Source of the DNA: Patagioenas fasciata
Taxonomy: Eukaryota; Chordata; Aves; Columbiformes; Columbidae
Direction of reading: 5' to 3'
Assembly (NCBI RefSeq): GCF_037038585.1
Contig: NC_092520.1
Location: 61,834,001 to 61,898,000, forward strand
Length of the DNA: 64,000 nucleotides
Shown: positions 48,252 to 61,572 of the stretch, in pieces
Position numbering within the stretch: the stretch's first letter is position 1
How the letters are laid out: each line of letters opens with the position of its first letter
The notes under the pieces: model-generated
Told to the model about the DNA's origin: nothing
The model's database searches: none
Seen by the model: the letters and a program-made list of their open reading frames with translations, nothing else
Program-made: the position numbers and the translations under genes

Positions 48252-51200
48252 AATTCTTTTATCTTCTGAATGCATTAGTTGAACAGACTATGCCTGTCAA
48301 GCAATCTGTAATATGTGCCATGACAGTATTTCTTTTTAACTCTACTGAAAACCCTTTCTGTGAACTGATATTGCCTGCATTCTGTTAGTCTAAGGAAAAA
48401 AATGCCTTATTGAAATTTTATGAAATTTTTATCAAAATCATTGCAGAACTTTGATGATTTTAAAGTACATTTTCAAATAAAATTGGTTGGTTCTTTAGGC
48501 ATTGGTGATCTTATATGTGTAGATCTACATGATGTTTTTTATAAATACTCATTGTATTGGCACATTTATTTATCCTTTCTTAACCAGCATGTCAGAAGTT
48601 AAGATGACTGGGATTTTTGGAATGCTGTGATGTTTTTTATGCACATTGGCGTGCATCTGTAAATCCTAATTTCTAGATTATAATAGAAAAGTCTGCTTTG
48701 ACCAGAAGTTGCATATTCAGATTTTGGTGCCCATTTCTGCAACATAGAATCCAATAGTGCTGTGAATTAAAGAACTTGTATCCACAAAGCAGCTGTAATA
48801 CTTTACTTACACAAGGATAAGTGAATTTCCAACTTTTCTGACGGAGCTATGAGGGAAAAAAATAAGTAGTAAAGGCATAGCATATATTTATTTTAATGCA
48901 AACTCATATGTTTTAGCAATTTTATAAGCATATTGGCAGAAAATTTTAAGTACTGAGTTGTCTCCTGTTTTCCTTTAAAGTGTCGCTTTGGAGATATGTG
49001 GTCTCTCTTCTTCAGTTTATTTTATCTGCCCAGAGGGCACTTACAAGGCTCTGAATTCAGCTGTGGTTCTGTTGGCTGCATTGTCACGGACATAAGGGAT
49101 TAAGCTTTGTGTTTGTGTTTTTATGATGTGGGATCAGGCATGTCGAAAATGAATTCAAGCCTTTACTTATATCACAAGTTAAGCTCATCCAGATGGCAGA
49201 CAGTTCCTGCTTCTTGTGAAAATAATTTTGGTAATATGGCAGGCATAGATTTATAGACAGTAGCAACTCTTACATTAAAACCCTGAAAATAGAACACAGG
49301 CTGTAGACAGCTGATCAACATCTTTCCTCTCTGAGAGGTGGGAACTTCTGCTTCAAGTGAGCTGCAGATAACCACTGACCCGAGGTGATGGAGGAAGTTC
49401 TCTAGCTGGTGCTTTGGGCCAGCCCACTTCACAGAGCTGCGTTCTCTGCAAGTCCGTTCTAAAGAAAGCAAGAGGTTTCTCTATTTGTATTAAGGTAGAA
49501 TTTGTTTTCATGAACATGCCTTAACATGATGCTCTGCTATGAAGGAAATCAGCTGAGCAGGAGGATTTGTTTCCTTTGCTTTCTCTGTAGCTACAAGCCC
49601 AAGTAAGGCACGTACAGAACATTTGTTAGTGTATCAAATTGCAAGCGTGAAAGATGCAGTTAGACTTTTTCAGTGGTTATTGTGATACGTGATCCACAGA
49701 TTTTATTTCTGGAGTGCTGTATGGAGTTTGGGATCTCACTCAGATTATTTGCTAAGAGACATTCTGGAAAGAAAGGAAAAAAATATTCTCAATTTGTAAA
49801 TTCCTACACGATGAAACTGCTGTTTGCATTTCTTCAATACATTTAAAAGGTCAGGTTTCAATGAATAAGAATTCACTGAGGAAAACCTACTATTTTGGAA
49901 ACATTTTGCCTAGGTCTGGTATCCATTATGATTGGGGGGTGGTGTTTGGATGTGGAACATAACTACCTGCAAGTAACTTAAGTGCCTGAGAGAAGTTATA
50001 GTTTATTATTTGTAAAACATAGTACTTTGAAGCTCAAGCCGTCAGTCTTGACTTACTGAAATTCCCATTTAATCAAAGATCAGGTGTGAGCCCTCAGGCT
50101 GCAGTGACAGAAACTGCCCTAAAAAGGATGAAGAACAGGCTTGTGAAATGTTGCTTTGGAACAGCTGAAATTTTAATTTATCTGTTTTCCTTTGAGATAT
50201 ATAAAAGAAAAGAGACTGCTAGGATTAGCTGTATAGCAGCTATCCCTGTTTGGGGAATGATTTTCTATCAGTCCTACTTCTGTGTTCCGTAAAGGGAGTA
50301 TGTTGTCTTTTCTTTTCTTTTGGCAGGCTACATTAAGGATAATTAAAGCCTAAACAGACGCTGCAGCGGTTTTGATGTGATGGCACTATGTACTGTGGGC
50401 TATAATGGAACTTACATATCTCTATAGATGGCTTATAAACATTTGTGATCCCACTTCCCTTTCCTGTCAAGCTCAGAGGGAGGAGGAATAAAGCTAAAAA
50501 TTTAGAAAAAGGTAAACTGCCTGGTAGACTCCTAGTCCTGAATCTGCTCAGGGGAAGAGAGTTGGCTTTTTCATGAGCTTCTTTTGACCTTGTGTTCTGG
50601 AACAGGAATCCTTGCTTTACTCTGGAGCTGATAGAGATCAATAAACTATATCCCAAATATCTTAAGAATCTGTGATGTCAATGGGAAGGGGCTTCCTTAA
50701 AGACTTATGTATAAAAAAATTAAAATGAAACTATCAACACTGCAATCAGCATTCTCAGAGACAATATCTAGATTTAGTAAAATAGTTTCTATATTGTTCT
50801 ACAGCCAACAAGATAAAACATAAGTAGTAACTCAGCACGTGTGTGTCAGTTTGCTTCTTTGTAAGCAGGTAAGCCTGGATTATGATTGGAACACATAGGA
50901 GAACTGTCAACCAAATTTCTATAATTATAATCACTAAAAACTCTTCCTGCCCTCCCCCCCCAGCTCTTCTAGTAGCTAAACTGTTATTTCTGTGAAATAA
51001 TTTCCTGCCTACCAAAAATCTGTTGTTGAAATAAGTTGGAAGGAAAACATGCTTTTGAACTGAGAGCAGCTGCTCAGTCTCATTTAATCTTTTATTTCAT
51101 TGTTTGTGGTTTGCTAATGTGGAGAAGTCTTTGACTTTTTTTGACACCTGCGTTGAGATCTGTTCCTGTTCTGCTTAGCATGATGCATTTGTGAAAACTG

Positions 51201-52889
51201 AGATCCAGTGCCAATGACCTAAAACGTGGTACTGTGTAGAGCAACTTTATCTCTTTTACTATGTTAACGAATGAGAGTCAAAACAGGTTCAATAGGAGCC
51301 GTGAAAAAAGAAGCTAGCTAGATTTCTGGGATCTGTTATCTTAAATGGAAATTTCTGCAAGCCTTTGAGGTTGGAGAGCAAGATTACGTGGCACCACGCA
51401 TCCCATGAACATGTGTGATTTTCTGTATGTTTCCTTGTTTGCAAGCAAATAGTGTTATGTCCCGATTATTGTTGCTTTCTTTATAACTGATAGTATACTA
51501 AGGGCTTTTGGAAGGATGTACCATTTGCACAGTAACCATAGTATACATGAGATTGTACATATGTCTGCATGTAAACTTTGGACATCCTTCAATGTGCAAA
51601 ACCGTTCAATGGAATTAATATGAAGAAGTGTGCAAATCTGGCACTGTCTACTTGGTTATTATTGATCACCAGAGTTCACTCTCATATGCACTCTTTACAT
51701 ATGGATATTGTTCTGCGTAGCAGAGCATGTACTTCAGTTGCATTTTGGATTCTGCATATTGAACTTAGTGTCTTTGGGAACATTCCTTAATAATATATTT
51801 AAATATATTCCTTCTGCAGTCTTTCCAAAGTAGAAGCAATTTATCATTGCAGACAAATGTTTTTCTCGAAAATATTTTTTGTATTTATGGGATATATTGG
51901 ATAAAGTTTTGCAATACATTTATCTTTTTATGGAGAAATGACTGGAGAATAAGGATGTATTGAGAATGGATGAGCCAGTGGCTTTTCATGTACACTAAGC
52001 ACTGCATAGAGAATTCAAGAGGGTGGATTAAACATTTGAACTGAATTGGAGTAAGTATGGAATTGCATTTTGAATATAAACAAGGTATGCACATAAATTT
52101 GGAAACTCTAATATCAGCAGCCTGGGGACAGTATTCCTCATATTTTCTTCAAGAGCTATGAACAGAAACCTAAGAACAAAGTAGGACTATAGTGAGATAA
52201 TCTGAATTCCATCTGCATCTCTTATCATATCTGGTTTTCTTATTGTCTAACCTGCAAGCTCATATATGTAACAGTGGTGGTCACATTCTTTGGCACAGTT
52301 TTGGCTATATCTGAATTTGAACCAAAGGTATGGTATTTATGACATTTGCTACTTGCACCATGTTCCAAACCTTTGTCATGCTCCTTCTGTACTTCTACTT
52401 GAGACTCCTGCTTTTCTGCTGCTTGGTTTGCCTGTCTCTTTCATTCACTCTGCTCTAATTTCTACAAGTTATCTGTGTGAGATTCTACCATGTCTTCCAC
52501 CCTCTGTGGGATTGCTGTCTTGTCTTTACTTATACAAGTAGCTAAGCAGAAAGTTTGCATTATAATTAGAAAATAAGATCTCAAATCAGCTGTTATGACT
52601 GGTCATAACTAACTGAGAGGTGTCTGGGAATAAATGAAATCTGGAGCAACTGAAAAGTCTGTGTCACATTTAATAGTGAGTAATTTCCAATGTATCGCAA
52701 GCAAATGTGTAGTCAGACTGAACAGGAAGAAATGTCCATACTATGAACCCTTCAAAATATTGGTGTGTACAGTTTGAATCATACTGACAACCTGCCAAAC
52801 AGCTTTTTGGTAAGATATCATGCAATACACTAAGGGAAATACAGTAGAATTTGCTGGCTTTCTGTAGCTAGAATGACTTTCTTTCTTAA

Positions 52890-53370
52890 GCACACTGGAA
52901 CTGGGAACTGGGCATAACCTGCATGATGCTGGCAGCCGGGGGCTGCAAGCAGGCCTGGAGAGAAAGAGCTGCCTAAGCGGGGAATGGGCAGAGGGCCTGG
53001 AGAGGAAGAGCTGCCTAAGCGGGGAATGGGCAGAGGGCCTGGGGAGAGTTTCGCCTCTGGCAGGACTGTGGCCAGTGAAGGAGCCCATGTAAGAGCAGTG
53101 GAGGAAGAAACAAGGAGGCACCAAAGAAGAGGAACCACCGTGTGCTGACCTCAGTCTCCCGCAGTGCCCACTGCAGGTATAGCCCATGGGAAATGGGAAA
53201 GGTGAAGAGCGGTGTCTGGAGAGGACTCCAAGTATAGTTCTCTAGATGTTACTTTGTTTTCCTGTTTCTAATTTTTGGTAGCAGAATCAGTAATTAAAAG
53301 GTTGTTAGTTGGCCAATAAATTAAGTAAAATTCCTCAACGTGAAACTTGTTTTATAGCCAGGGACAGACT
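52890..53370 (+). mobile_element. Probable decayed avian ERVL-type solo LTR
   Basis: A GC-rich 5' half with tandem repeats, then GGACTGTGGCCAGTGAAGGA, GCACCAAAGAAGAGGAACCA, TGTGCTGACCTCAGTCTCCC and a 3' part GGCCAATAAATTAAGTAAAA, TTCCTCAACGTGAAACTTG, TTTTATAGCC. This follows the order I remember for a common avian ERVL LTR, whose 3' part has an AATAAATTAA polyadenylation region followed by CCCCAAGT-type sequence. No internal retroviral genes are present next to it, so it would be a solo LTR. Both ends are uncertain. Confidence 0.5.
52952..53045. repeat. 42-bp tandem repeat, about 2.3 copies
   Basis: GGCCTGGAGAG recurs at 52952, 52994 and 53036, spaced exactly 42 bases. The first two units differ by one base over most of their length (GAGAGAAAGAG against GAGAGGAAGAG); the third is partial. 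It lies inside the probable LTR. Because 42 is a multiple of three it also produces a 14-residue periodic open frame on the minus strand, which I regard as accidental. Confidence 0.9.
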
Positions 53371-53499
53371 TCACAAATCACAGTGTTTGTGGCTATTCTT
53401 AAAACATTCAATACATTTCTTAAAATCAGATTTGCTGAAGTCAGGCTAGTCAAATAGACTTCTCCAATGTGGTGGCTAGCTTGGTGGGTGGGGGATTAG

Positions 53500-53790
53500 C
53501 AGTGGATGTAACTTATGTCTATTTTAGTAAGGCTTTTGACATGATCTCCCATGGCATCCTCATAGACAAAGTTTGTGTTAGATACGGAGGCAGTGAGATG
53601 AACTGAAAACTGGCCAAGTGGCCAGGCCCAGAGGGTTGTGATCAGCAACACGAAGTCCAGCTGGAGGTAATTCACCCCATGGGTTAATAGTGGGTCCAGT
53701 CCTGTTCAAGGTTTCATGAACAAGGTCACCTGGACAGTGAGACAAAGCACACCCTCAGTAAATTCACAGATGATACAAAACTGCGAGGCA
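53500..53790 (+). mobile_element. Decayed CR1 ORF2 fragment (reverse transcriptase motifs A to C)
   Basis: Translated in one frame it gives Phe-Ser-Lys-Ala-Phe-Asp-Met-Ile-Ser-His-Gly, the reverse-transcriptase motif A region with its catalytic Asp at 53538-53540. Further on comes Phe-Thr-Asp-Asp-Thr-Lys-Leu (Asp-Asp at 53769-53774), the motif C region with Ala replaced by Thr. Between them lie in-frame stops (TGA where Trp is expected, and TAA TAG), so the fragment is dead. Gly-Pro-Glu-Gly-Cys-Asp in the middle matches the frame-shifted remains of the RAQRVVI block. Confidence 0.8.
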
Positions 53791-54533
53791 GGGATGTATT
53801 AAAATTCCTGATTATTAAAAACCACAAAATATTTCTTTTTGAAGCAAGATACTACTTTTAAATGTACATAATTGTACAGAATTGCTTCTTTACCTGAATT
53901 CTGAAAGCTTCCCTTAGCTCCACTGCCACAGCTGTCACCAAACTTGACCTTCATTGTGAGCATTTCTTACAAATGAATTAATATATAACTACCCAATAAA
54001 AATTACTTGGAGCTGAGTAATTCCATGTTATATCTTTTTTACATTACATCTTAGAGAAGGAATGAAAAGTGTGCTGCTAGCCAAGTTAATTATCCTACTT
54101 TTCTTCAATTGAATAAGTCAAAGGTCTTTTGGTTTCTTAGCAAGGAGGAAAATGTATGTAGGTTTGTTTTTATCCTCCTGACCTTCTTCTGACATTACCT
54201 GGTGAATATTTGCATGCAGGGAAGAACGGATACCCTCAAGACTTTGTGCTTTTTTATAGTATGTGAGTCAACTAAATATAAAAATGTGTTACTTCCCTGA
54301 TTCTACTATCACCAGCAAACTCTCATGGGTCACTGAGTAGAAAGCATACAAACAAAAATGTGCTTCCTAGTAGTGAAACAAGTTCAATAAATAGTTGGTA
54401 AGCCATCCTTCAAAGATGTTATGATCTTCAAATCCATCCTTTGATTTTTGATCATGTTTTTAATTTTGTCTGGCAGGACAGGCAAGCAGAAATTTATTTT
54501 TCTAACACTCCAATGAATATAACAGTTTATATC

Positions 54534-54565
54534 TTGTAAGTCTCCTTCCTTGTAAGTCTCCTTCC
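54534..54565. repeat. Perfect 16-bp tandem duplication
   Basis: TTGTAAGTCTCCTTCC occurs twice without a gap or mismatch. Probably a recent replication slippage event. Confidence 0.95.
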
Positions 54566-56120
54566 ATTCCTTTTCAATAAGTATGAGAGTCAACCCTTCT
54601 CATCTTATTTACCAATTTAAAAGATACACATCTAATCTAAATTTGCTGTCTAGGTTCCTCTTACAGCCATTGCAGCAAGACAGGTGCTAAAAGAAAGTGG
54701 TATACTTTTTAGCAGGTTTGAGGATATGGTCTAGTAGGATATCTGAGGTATTTAAGATACGTGAGGTGAGCCATTCTTTGATGCCTGTATGTCCCCTCAT
54801 CACTACAAGGGGAACCCAGGAAATCATCTCAGACTGTCAGTCCAGCTTCAACACCTGAAGTCTTATGGCATGAAACTCACATGAATTTGCTGTTTTTTCA
54901 TGTCATATTTCACTCTGAGCTGAGAGCTGAGCCCGTTATGAGTTTTCCTTTGATACAGTACTTGCAGAGTAGGCTCCTGAAAGAAGCAGTCATATTTTCT
55001 ATTAATAAATCCTGCTGTTGACCTCTGCTGCTGTAATTTTAAGAAAGTCTGTCCTTGGTATCCCTTATTTTTATTAGATGAGCTTTTTATCATACAAGCT
55101 GGTAAGAAAAGTAATTAAATTTACCAAAGGTTACTCATATTTCATAATTACTTGCAGTTAAAAGCCATAGAGAGAACAATTGAAATGAATTAAAGTAGTG
55201 GCCTCTTAAAGAAGATGCATGATGTTTCACTGTAATGTAAACTTTTATGTCCCCCAGACATTTATAATATTTTTAAGAATGAGAGATTTCTTATTTAAAA
55301 ATAAAGGTACTCAATAGCGCAAGTTTTTATACTAACGTATTTAATGTAGAATACAGAAAATACATAATATAAAAAAATGCAAATTTTCTTATCGTGCTAA
55401 TAGTTTATTTTCAAGCTTCTCATGAATCTATTCACAGCCTCCCCCTCCTAATGGCTCCTTTTAGTCATCTGTCCTTTATATTGAATTTTGAATGAAACTT
55501 ATAGAAATGTTAGGTTGTCTCCTTTAGGGACTAGAGCTGAAATCATCAAGCTCACTTTCATTGTCTCCAGTTGGTGACAAATGACAATTTTATTTAGCAA
55601 GGGATGGTTCTCTTTGAGGTTGGATTGATGGATGAGGCCATAAGAGGTTAGGCCGGCTGACAAGGTTACCCCTACCAGCTGTCTACCCGTCCCTACTGCA
55701 TGAGTGTCTGTGCTGCTTGTCAGTCAGCTTTTGAGCCACTGCTGTTTACTGTGAAGTGGTCTAAGACAGATTGTAATGGGTGACAGCTTCCTTTGCTTTA
55801 AAATGCTATGCTGCAAATGGTGGTGGTTCCAAAACTCGCTGATGAGCAGCTGAGACATCTGTGCAGTAAAGACAGGCTGGGCAGCGAGGGTGGCAGCAGT
55901 GGCAGCTGCCCCAAGCAAAGCCAGCCCTTTTTGACATTCTATTTTGTTTTTGCTTTTTTGTGTGTGTTTTGGTTTGACTTGTTTTGTTTCAGGTTATAAT
56001 CAGCCTGCTGTCTAAGCCCCCCAGCTTTGAAATGTTTTTGAATGGGAATGTGTAAGAGCCCCAATAGTGTTTTGAGATTTCGCTACAAAATCCTAAAATG
56101 TTTTTAATTCTTGTCTGTAG

Positions 56121-56229
56121 GCTGGAGCAAATGTGCTGCTGCAAGATGTTAATGGAAACATTGCACTTGATTATGCCATAGAAGGGACTGAATCTAGCAG
56201 CATCCTTCTGGTGTATTTGGAAGAAAATG
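56121..56229 (+). CDS. MYO16: MYO16 coding exon d: residues 148-183, ankyrin repeat 3 end and repeat 4
   Basis: A 109-base exon between CTTGTCTGTAG and GTAAGT, giving 36 codons plus one base. [10 protein letters not shown] (148-157) is the hairpin loop that closes ankyrin repeat 3. Asn158-Gly-Asn-Ile-Ala-Leu-Asp-Tyr-Ala opens repeat 4, where the usual T-P-L-H is replaced by I-A-L-D, so this repeat is degenerate at its helix cap. Three serines (172-174) and the run Ile-Leu-Leu-Val-Tyr-Leu-Glu-Glu-Asn follow, matching the second helix. The 23.7-kb gap before it is the second longest intron here. Phase 1 at the 3' end agrees with the next exon. Confidence 0.95.
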
Positions 56230-57717
56230 GTAAGTCAGCTCTCAGCTTCTGGAATGTTTTAATTGAACATGACATAAAAAAGAAAAGGATGGATATTGAT
56301 TTGATGTAAGTCAGCACTGAAGCCAGTGGAACTATGTTAGTTTGGAGATGAAGCAGAGGACAATGACTGGGAGTCACAAAAGTTTTCAGTGTGTTTAGAT
56401 TTGAACCACTAACAAAGTTTAGTGACAGTGGTCATGGTCAGGTCTGCTTTTGTCACTTCATATGGAGATACTATTATGTCAGTTCAAAGCAGAAAAACTA
56501 CAGTAATACAGAAGCTTTCAAAACAACTAATTTAATAGTGTGAGGACCAGGTTTCTCATTCGGTTTCATTTCACGTATGAGTTATATATAGCCTCAGAGT
56601 ATATTTTCCCAGGGACAGACTATTTCTTCAGTGCATTCAAGAAAAGCAACTGATGTAGATCAATATCATTTCAGAAGAGTACTGCTCTAGACTTTCATAT
56701 TTAAAACTGCGAAAGGCTTTTCGTAGACCTTAAGGAATTATTGCTAACATACTACAGTAAGAACTAAATAAAATGTCAATATGTACAGATTGTTAACAAG
56801 ATGAGTGAACTTAAGCTAAAACTAAATCTCCTGATATATTTTCTATTTTAGAACTATATGCAATGTGATCTTGATTTCTGCTTACAAATTTTCTATTAAT
56901 AATATTGATGCGGTAGGCTGATGGAAGAACAGACAACCAAAGCCAAACAGCCTCAGGATGGTTCAGAGATTTTTCACTCTGGTTCTTGCTGATTTGGAAC
57001 CACATAACCATAAGATTATAACACACACACAAAAATCTATTTTCTGCAAAGAGCTTGTTTAATTGATGATACAGGTTGGGTGATGGTGTTGTCAGTGAGA
57101 ACAGGGAACCAAATAACATATTTCAGTAGGTTTCTTCAAGTCCTAAAAATTAAGTACATGGAATACATGACACACTGAAAATGTTGTAGTTGAGAATGCT
57201 CATCTATCTTCCTTTAGGCTCTGTGTTTTCTAATATAAGCTTGAACAAGCTACCTTAATTTTCACATTTTCTAACTCTTGGGGAACTGACTTGGAAGTCT
57301 TAGACTTCTCTTAATATTTGTGTGTTTTCAGCATACAAATCTGTGGGTGTTTAAAAGTGAACTAAAGAAAAAAGTCCATCATATGGAAACATTTTTTTAC
57401 CCATATGTTTCTATCAAAGGGAAAACCTTTAAACTCACTGCACAGACTTTTGGCACTTGAATTAACATTTTAAGTTAAAGCCAGTTTGCGATCTACTTTG
57501 ATACTAGAAGGAAAACACACATCTTCTTGACTAATAGGCTTTGCAAAGATTTGAAAAAAGACTGTGAAGAACATAATAAACTGGGGGTGCCCTTTTAGTA
57601 TTCTTTCAAAAAACTTACTGATGAATATTCTAATTCTGTTACCATCAGAAATAAGTTATAATTTTTTTTTACAGAATTCCTAAAACTATAACCTTTAGCA
57701 AGTTAGGAAAATAATTG

Positions 57718-58260
57718 TCAGTGCCCGGGGTGCACCCAGATGCCTGGTGTCGTGTTCCTCCACTCCAGGGGCTTGGCTGTTCAAAGCCAACCCTGATACG
57801 GTGCAGCCCTGTAATCTGGGAGCAGTCGGCTGAGAAAAGAACTAAGTGGTGAGTGAGGCAGATCTGGGAGAAGCCTTGTTGTGATCTTTCACCCATCCTT
57901 TGGCTCAGGAGACACATTTAGGCTCAGGTCTTTGCCCTTGGTGCTCACTTGAGATGGACCTGTGCCCAGCCATGAACCTTGCTGATCCTGACCCTGAACC
58001 ACTGACTCAATTTCCTGGTTTCACCTGAGTTATCTGGATGTGTTGCTACAGGCTTTTCTGGCAATCATGGGACTGTCAGTTGGCCCTGATTCCTATTACC
58101 AGACCTGCTCCGTCTTCCTGTTTGGGTACCGTGGGGCTGAGCCCTGGTCAACTCTTGCTGACACTGTTCTACCTCGTCTGGGTTCACCCTCATCTCCTGT
58201 CTCTCTGGCATTTGTTGAGTAGCCTGCTTCTGCTGCTCTCGCACAAAAACATCCAAGCAT
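57718..58260 (+). repeat. GC-rich block of unknown class, copy 2
   Basis: Clear rise in GC over about 540 bases inside AT-rich intron 4. It contains CTGATCCTGACCCT at 57982-57995 and CAGTTGGCCCT at 58077-58087, matching words of the block at 19315-19530 in the same order on that block's minus strand. It could be an old LTR or another non-CR1 repeat. Its open frames on both strands show no domain I know. Confidence 0.4.
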
Positions 58261-60935
58261 AACATATTAAGAACTTTCAGAAAAATCCTGAGTATAGAAA
58301 TAATGTATGTGATGACCTCATTTCACACATACTTATTGGAAGTAACCAGAGACAATGACACAAGTTGCACTTCTGTGTTCTAATATTGATATTACAGAAG
58401 GAAATCATAAACATGCAAGATATATCCACAGATAAATGCTTTAGTATTAAACCTCGAGATCGTACCACTCTTTTAAAATAAGTTACAAAAAATATTTTTG
58501 TTTTCAGACAAGAAGAGATAGAGTTCATCTAACTAATTTTATCTGCAAGGGTCATCAACATCCTATTATAGAAGAGAGAGGGGAAAAAAACCGTTTTGCT
58601 AGAGTGGGAGTATTGTCAGTCTGAGGAGGAGATGGGAATTTCATTTCTGATAGCTTTTTCAGAGTAGAATGAAATAAATTAAACATCCTTCACTAAGCAT
58701 ATGTAATGATATCTTTAAAGGCAGAGTTAAAACCTAGCAACCATCAGTCAGTAGTTCTTCAGTGAGTTAGAGCTGTAGGCCTCAGCAGTTTTGCAAGTAT
58801 ACATTCTTTTGCAGATATACGGAAAATATTGACTTCCCTTCTCACGTAATAAATGTTGCTGAAATGTATCTATTCGTATGCTGACCTTTGAAAATCAGGT
58901 GCACATAATGACGTGTGATATGCACAAGAGCTACTGAACAATGTGATTTAACAAAAATAATACTCTTTATAAAGCTACCTAGTAAGCAGCTAGAAAAGTC
59001 CTTCTAAAAGAGCAAATAAAGCTGGATAAACTATACTTAAATATTTTCATGAATGAAAATTAATACTTTCAGAATGGTACCATGACTTTTCTTTTTTTCT
59101 CGTTGATTGTTTATGAATGTGTCTACCCCATAGTATGCTGCACAGAAGAAAAATAGACATTTAAAACCATGGTGTCCCCAGAATTACGGAAGAGTACAGA
59201 CAGGCTCATCACACTTGGGGTGTAAACAGCCTTGCTGCATTTACAGCTCTGTGCAGGAAGGGCAGATATAGACTGGGTGAGAGAAGACTTAAATAAGAGG
59301 AGAGGTTGGATTCTCAAAGCTATTGCAAGTTTTTAATGTATATTTTTGTTTGTAAGACCAGATGATATTGACCTCTCCTGAAGACTGTTAAGTTAGTTTG
59401 AGAATGAGACGTGCAAGTTACAGAAGGAGCGGCTGCTGGGTGTGCTTAGTGGGTATTTCCAGAAGAGTATTTGAGTGTTTTGCTTTGTACTGGTCACAGA
59501 AGCAGGTGTTCCCCTTGCAGATGGAGAGACTTCTTAGTACTGGACTTCCCTGAGGAAAAACATTTTTATAGCAATCTCGGTTCTGTTTGTTATGTATTTC
59601 CTTATGACTGCGACTTCTTGAAAGTTCATTTCGCTCTTTTTATCTGAGATTTTTACAATCCTTTGAGCTATCAGTTCTACAAGCATGTGCCAGAGAGGGT
59701 GAGACAGCCAGAGCACATTAAGTGGCCTTGTGTTTTTTTTTTTTAAACAGTGAGCTTTTAGGTTATGCTCCTGCCTGTCATCAGCGCTGATACTCATGGC
59801 CAAATGCTGTGTCCTGCAGGGTCGCTACTGTTGCTTCTCCATCTCATGTCCTGCAGAATTTGTGGGCATGTAGTTCTTGTTCTGATTTTGCAGGGTATTT
59901 TAAGCATATTTTCCATCCTATGCCTTTCTTTTTGACTTTGCATTTTTTTAAAAATGTGAATCGGTTCCCATAGTACATGCCAATTTACTTTTCTTCCTTT
60001 ATTTATTCATGCTGGCTATCGTCCCATTTCAGCTGAATATCTAAACCACATTTCCCCTTGGAAAACCAACGTGAAGGTCATTCTTTGATTCAGGCAGCAA
60101 GAGTTACTTACCGTATGAGTAACGTTTTGTTATTCCATCTAAACTCATGAAAAGTGTCACTCCCTGGGGGGGAAGAGCAGACTATCTGGAATTACAAACT
60201 TGATTAAGGGAAGGCAGTTACTGACCAGGCCATCTTGTTTGAGCCTCAGAGAATGATACATGCGCCTGCTTGGTAAAGCTGCTTCCCAGTTCCCTGCCAG
60301 AGAAACCTTCATGCTGAAGCCTAAGTTCTTGGAACTAAAAACTCTGCAATTCTAATTTTGCAATTTTGATTAGTTTTTTTTCATGTTTTCATTCTATTTT
60401 CTATAAAGGCAGAGGAAGGGAATCTCAGTTGCTTCTGTTTCAAAACTCATTTGGACATATAAAAAAATTAACCCCATAGAACATATCACTGTGGTTACTT
60501 ACTTGCCAGGCCGTCTACTGCTATTTGTTTAATGAAATGTGTGTAATTCCTTTATACAAATACTAGTTTGAAAACAGTAAAGCCATCTTGAAATTCACAT
60601 AGACTGTGTCTTTTGTTGTTATGTAGAATGTTTGTGCCTTTTCTCTGAGATTATAATTATGTTTGTAATAGAACATATATAGCAATTGCTGCAGCTGAAC
60701 TCTATTCTTGATTCCTACCTCAGCATGAATAAAGTTAATCTTTAACAGGCAGTTTTTTTGGGGCCCCATACAGGATGCACCAAGGTTCTATAAGATGCTG
60801 TTTACAGGATGTAAGGAACAAAATTTCACTGTTAGTATAAGAAAATACTGATAAGTTAATTATCTGATCATGCTGAGCATCACTTAGTAGTGAATTGCTA
60901 GAAAAGGCTGAGTGGACTTAGCTGGCCTCTGCCCT

Positions 60936-60961
60936 CAACCTGTAGCCACAACCTGTAGCCA
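60936..60961. repeat. 13-bp tandem duplication
   Basis: CAACCTGTAGCCA is present twice, back to back. Confidence 0.9.
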
Positions 60962-61572
60962 TTACTATAATTTACATGAAACATGACAAACCAAACAGCG
61001 TGATAATAACTGTGTTTTACTCTCAGTAATTTTTTTTTCTTCTCTTACCAGGGAAAGTCAGAAACTCATGTTTCTAATTTCTAGATTGTGAACTTAGTTT
61101 TTGATTTTGTGTGTTTGAGATACTATTCACACACAAAAGATGTAGTACATTAATTTCCATCTGTTGCCTGTCTCCTTGAAAAACAAAACTTATTGTTTCC
61201 TGTAGACATCAAGAGAAAGAAAAAGTTGATGTAAGTTCTGCCAGTAGTACTTAAAATAGCCTTCTTCATCAGGTATAAAATTATAAATATATTTTTCAGC
61301 TTTAATCTTCCTTGCCTGACAATATTAGAAAGAGCTTTATCATGATCAGTCAAGTTTCATTTCAGCTGCTCAGTCTGTCTGCAGCCTGTTTAAAAAAGTG
61401 AAGCTAGTGCTGCAAATGATAACTGATTTGCGGTGTATGTAGTCCTTCACATCACATAGTGTTTGGAAATCTACACTTATGCATTTGAGATAGTTCTGTC
61501 ACTGGGACAAGAATGTTAAACTATCAGTTTACTGTTGCAAAAAGCAGCAAATAGGCAGAAAGAAAAAAAAAA

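Noticed and set aside
52741..53187. 148-codon minus-strand frame with a 14-residue repeat
   Set aside because: The periodicity comes from the 42-bp tandem repeat inside a probable LTR, antisense to it; it is not a protein gene.
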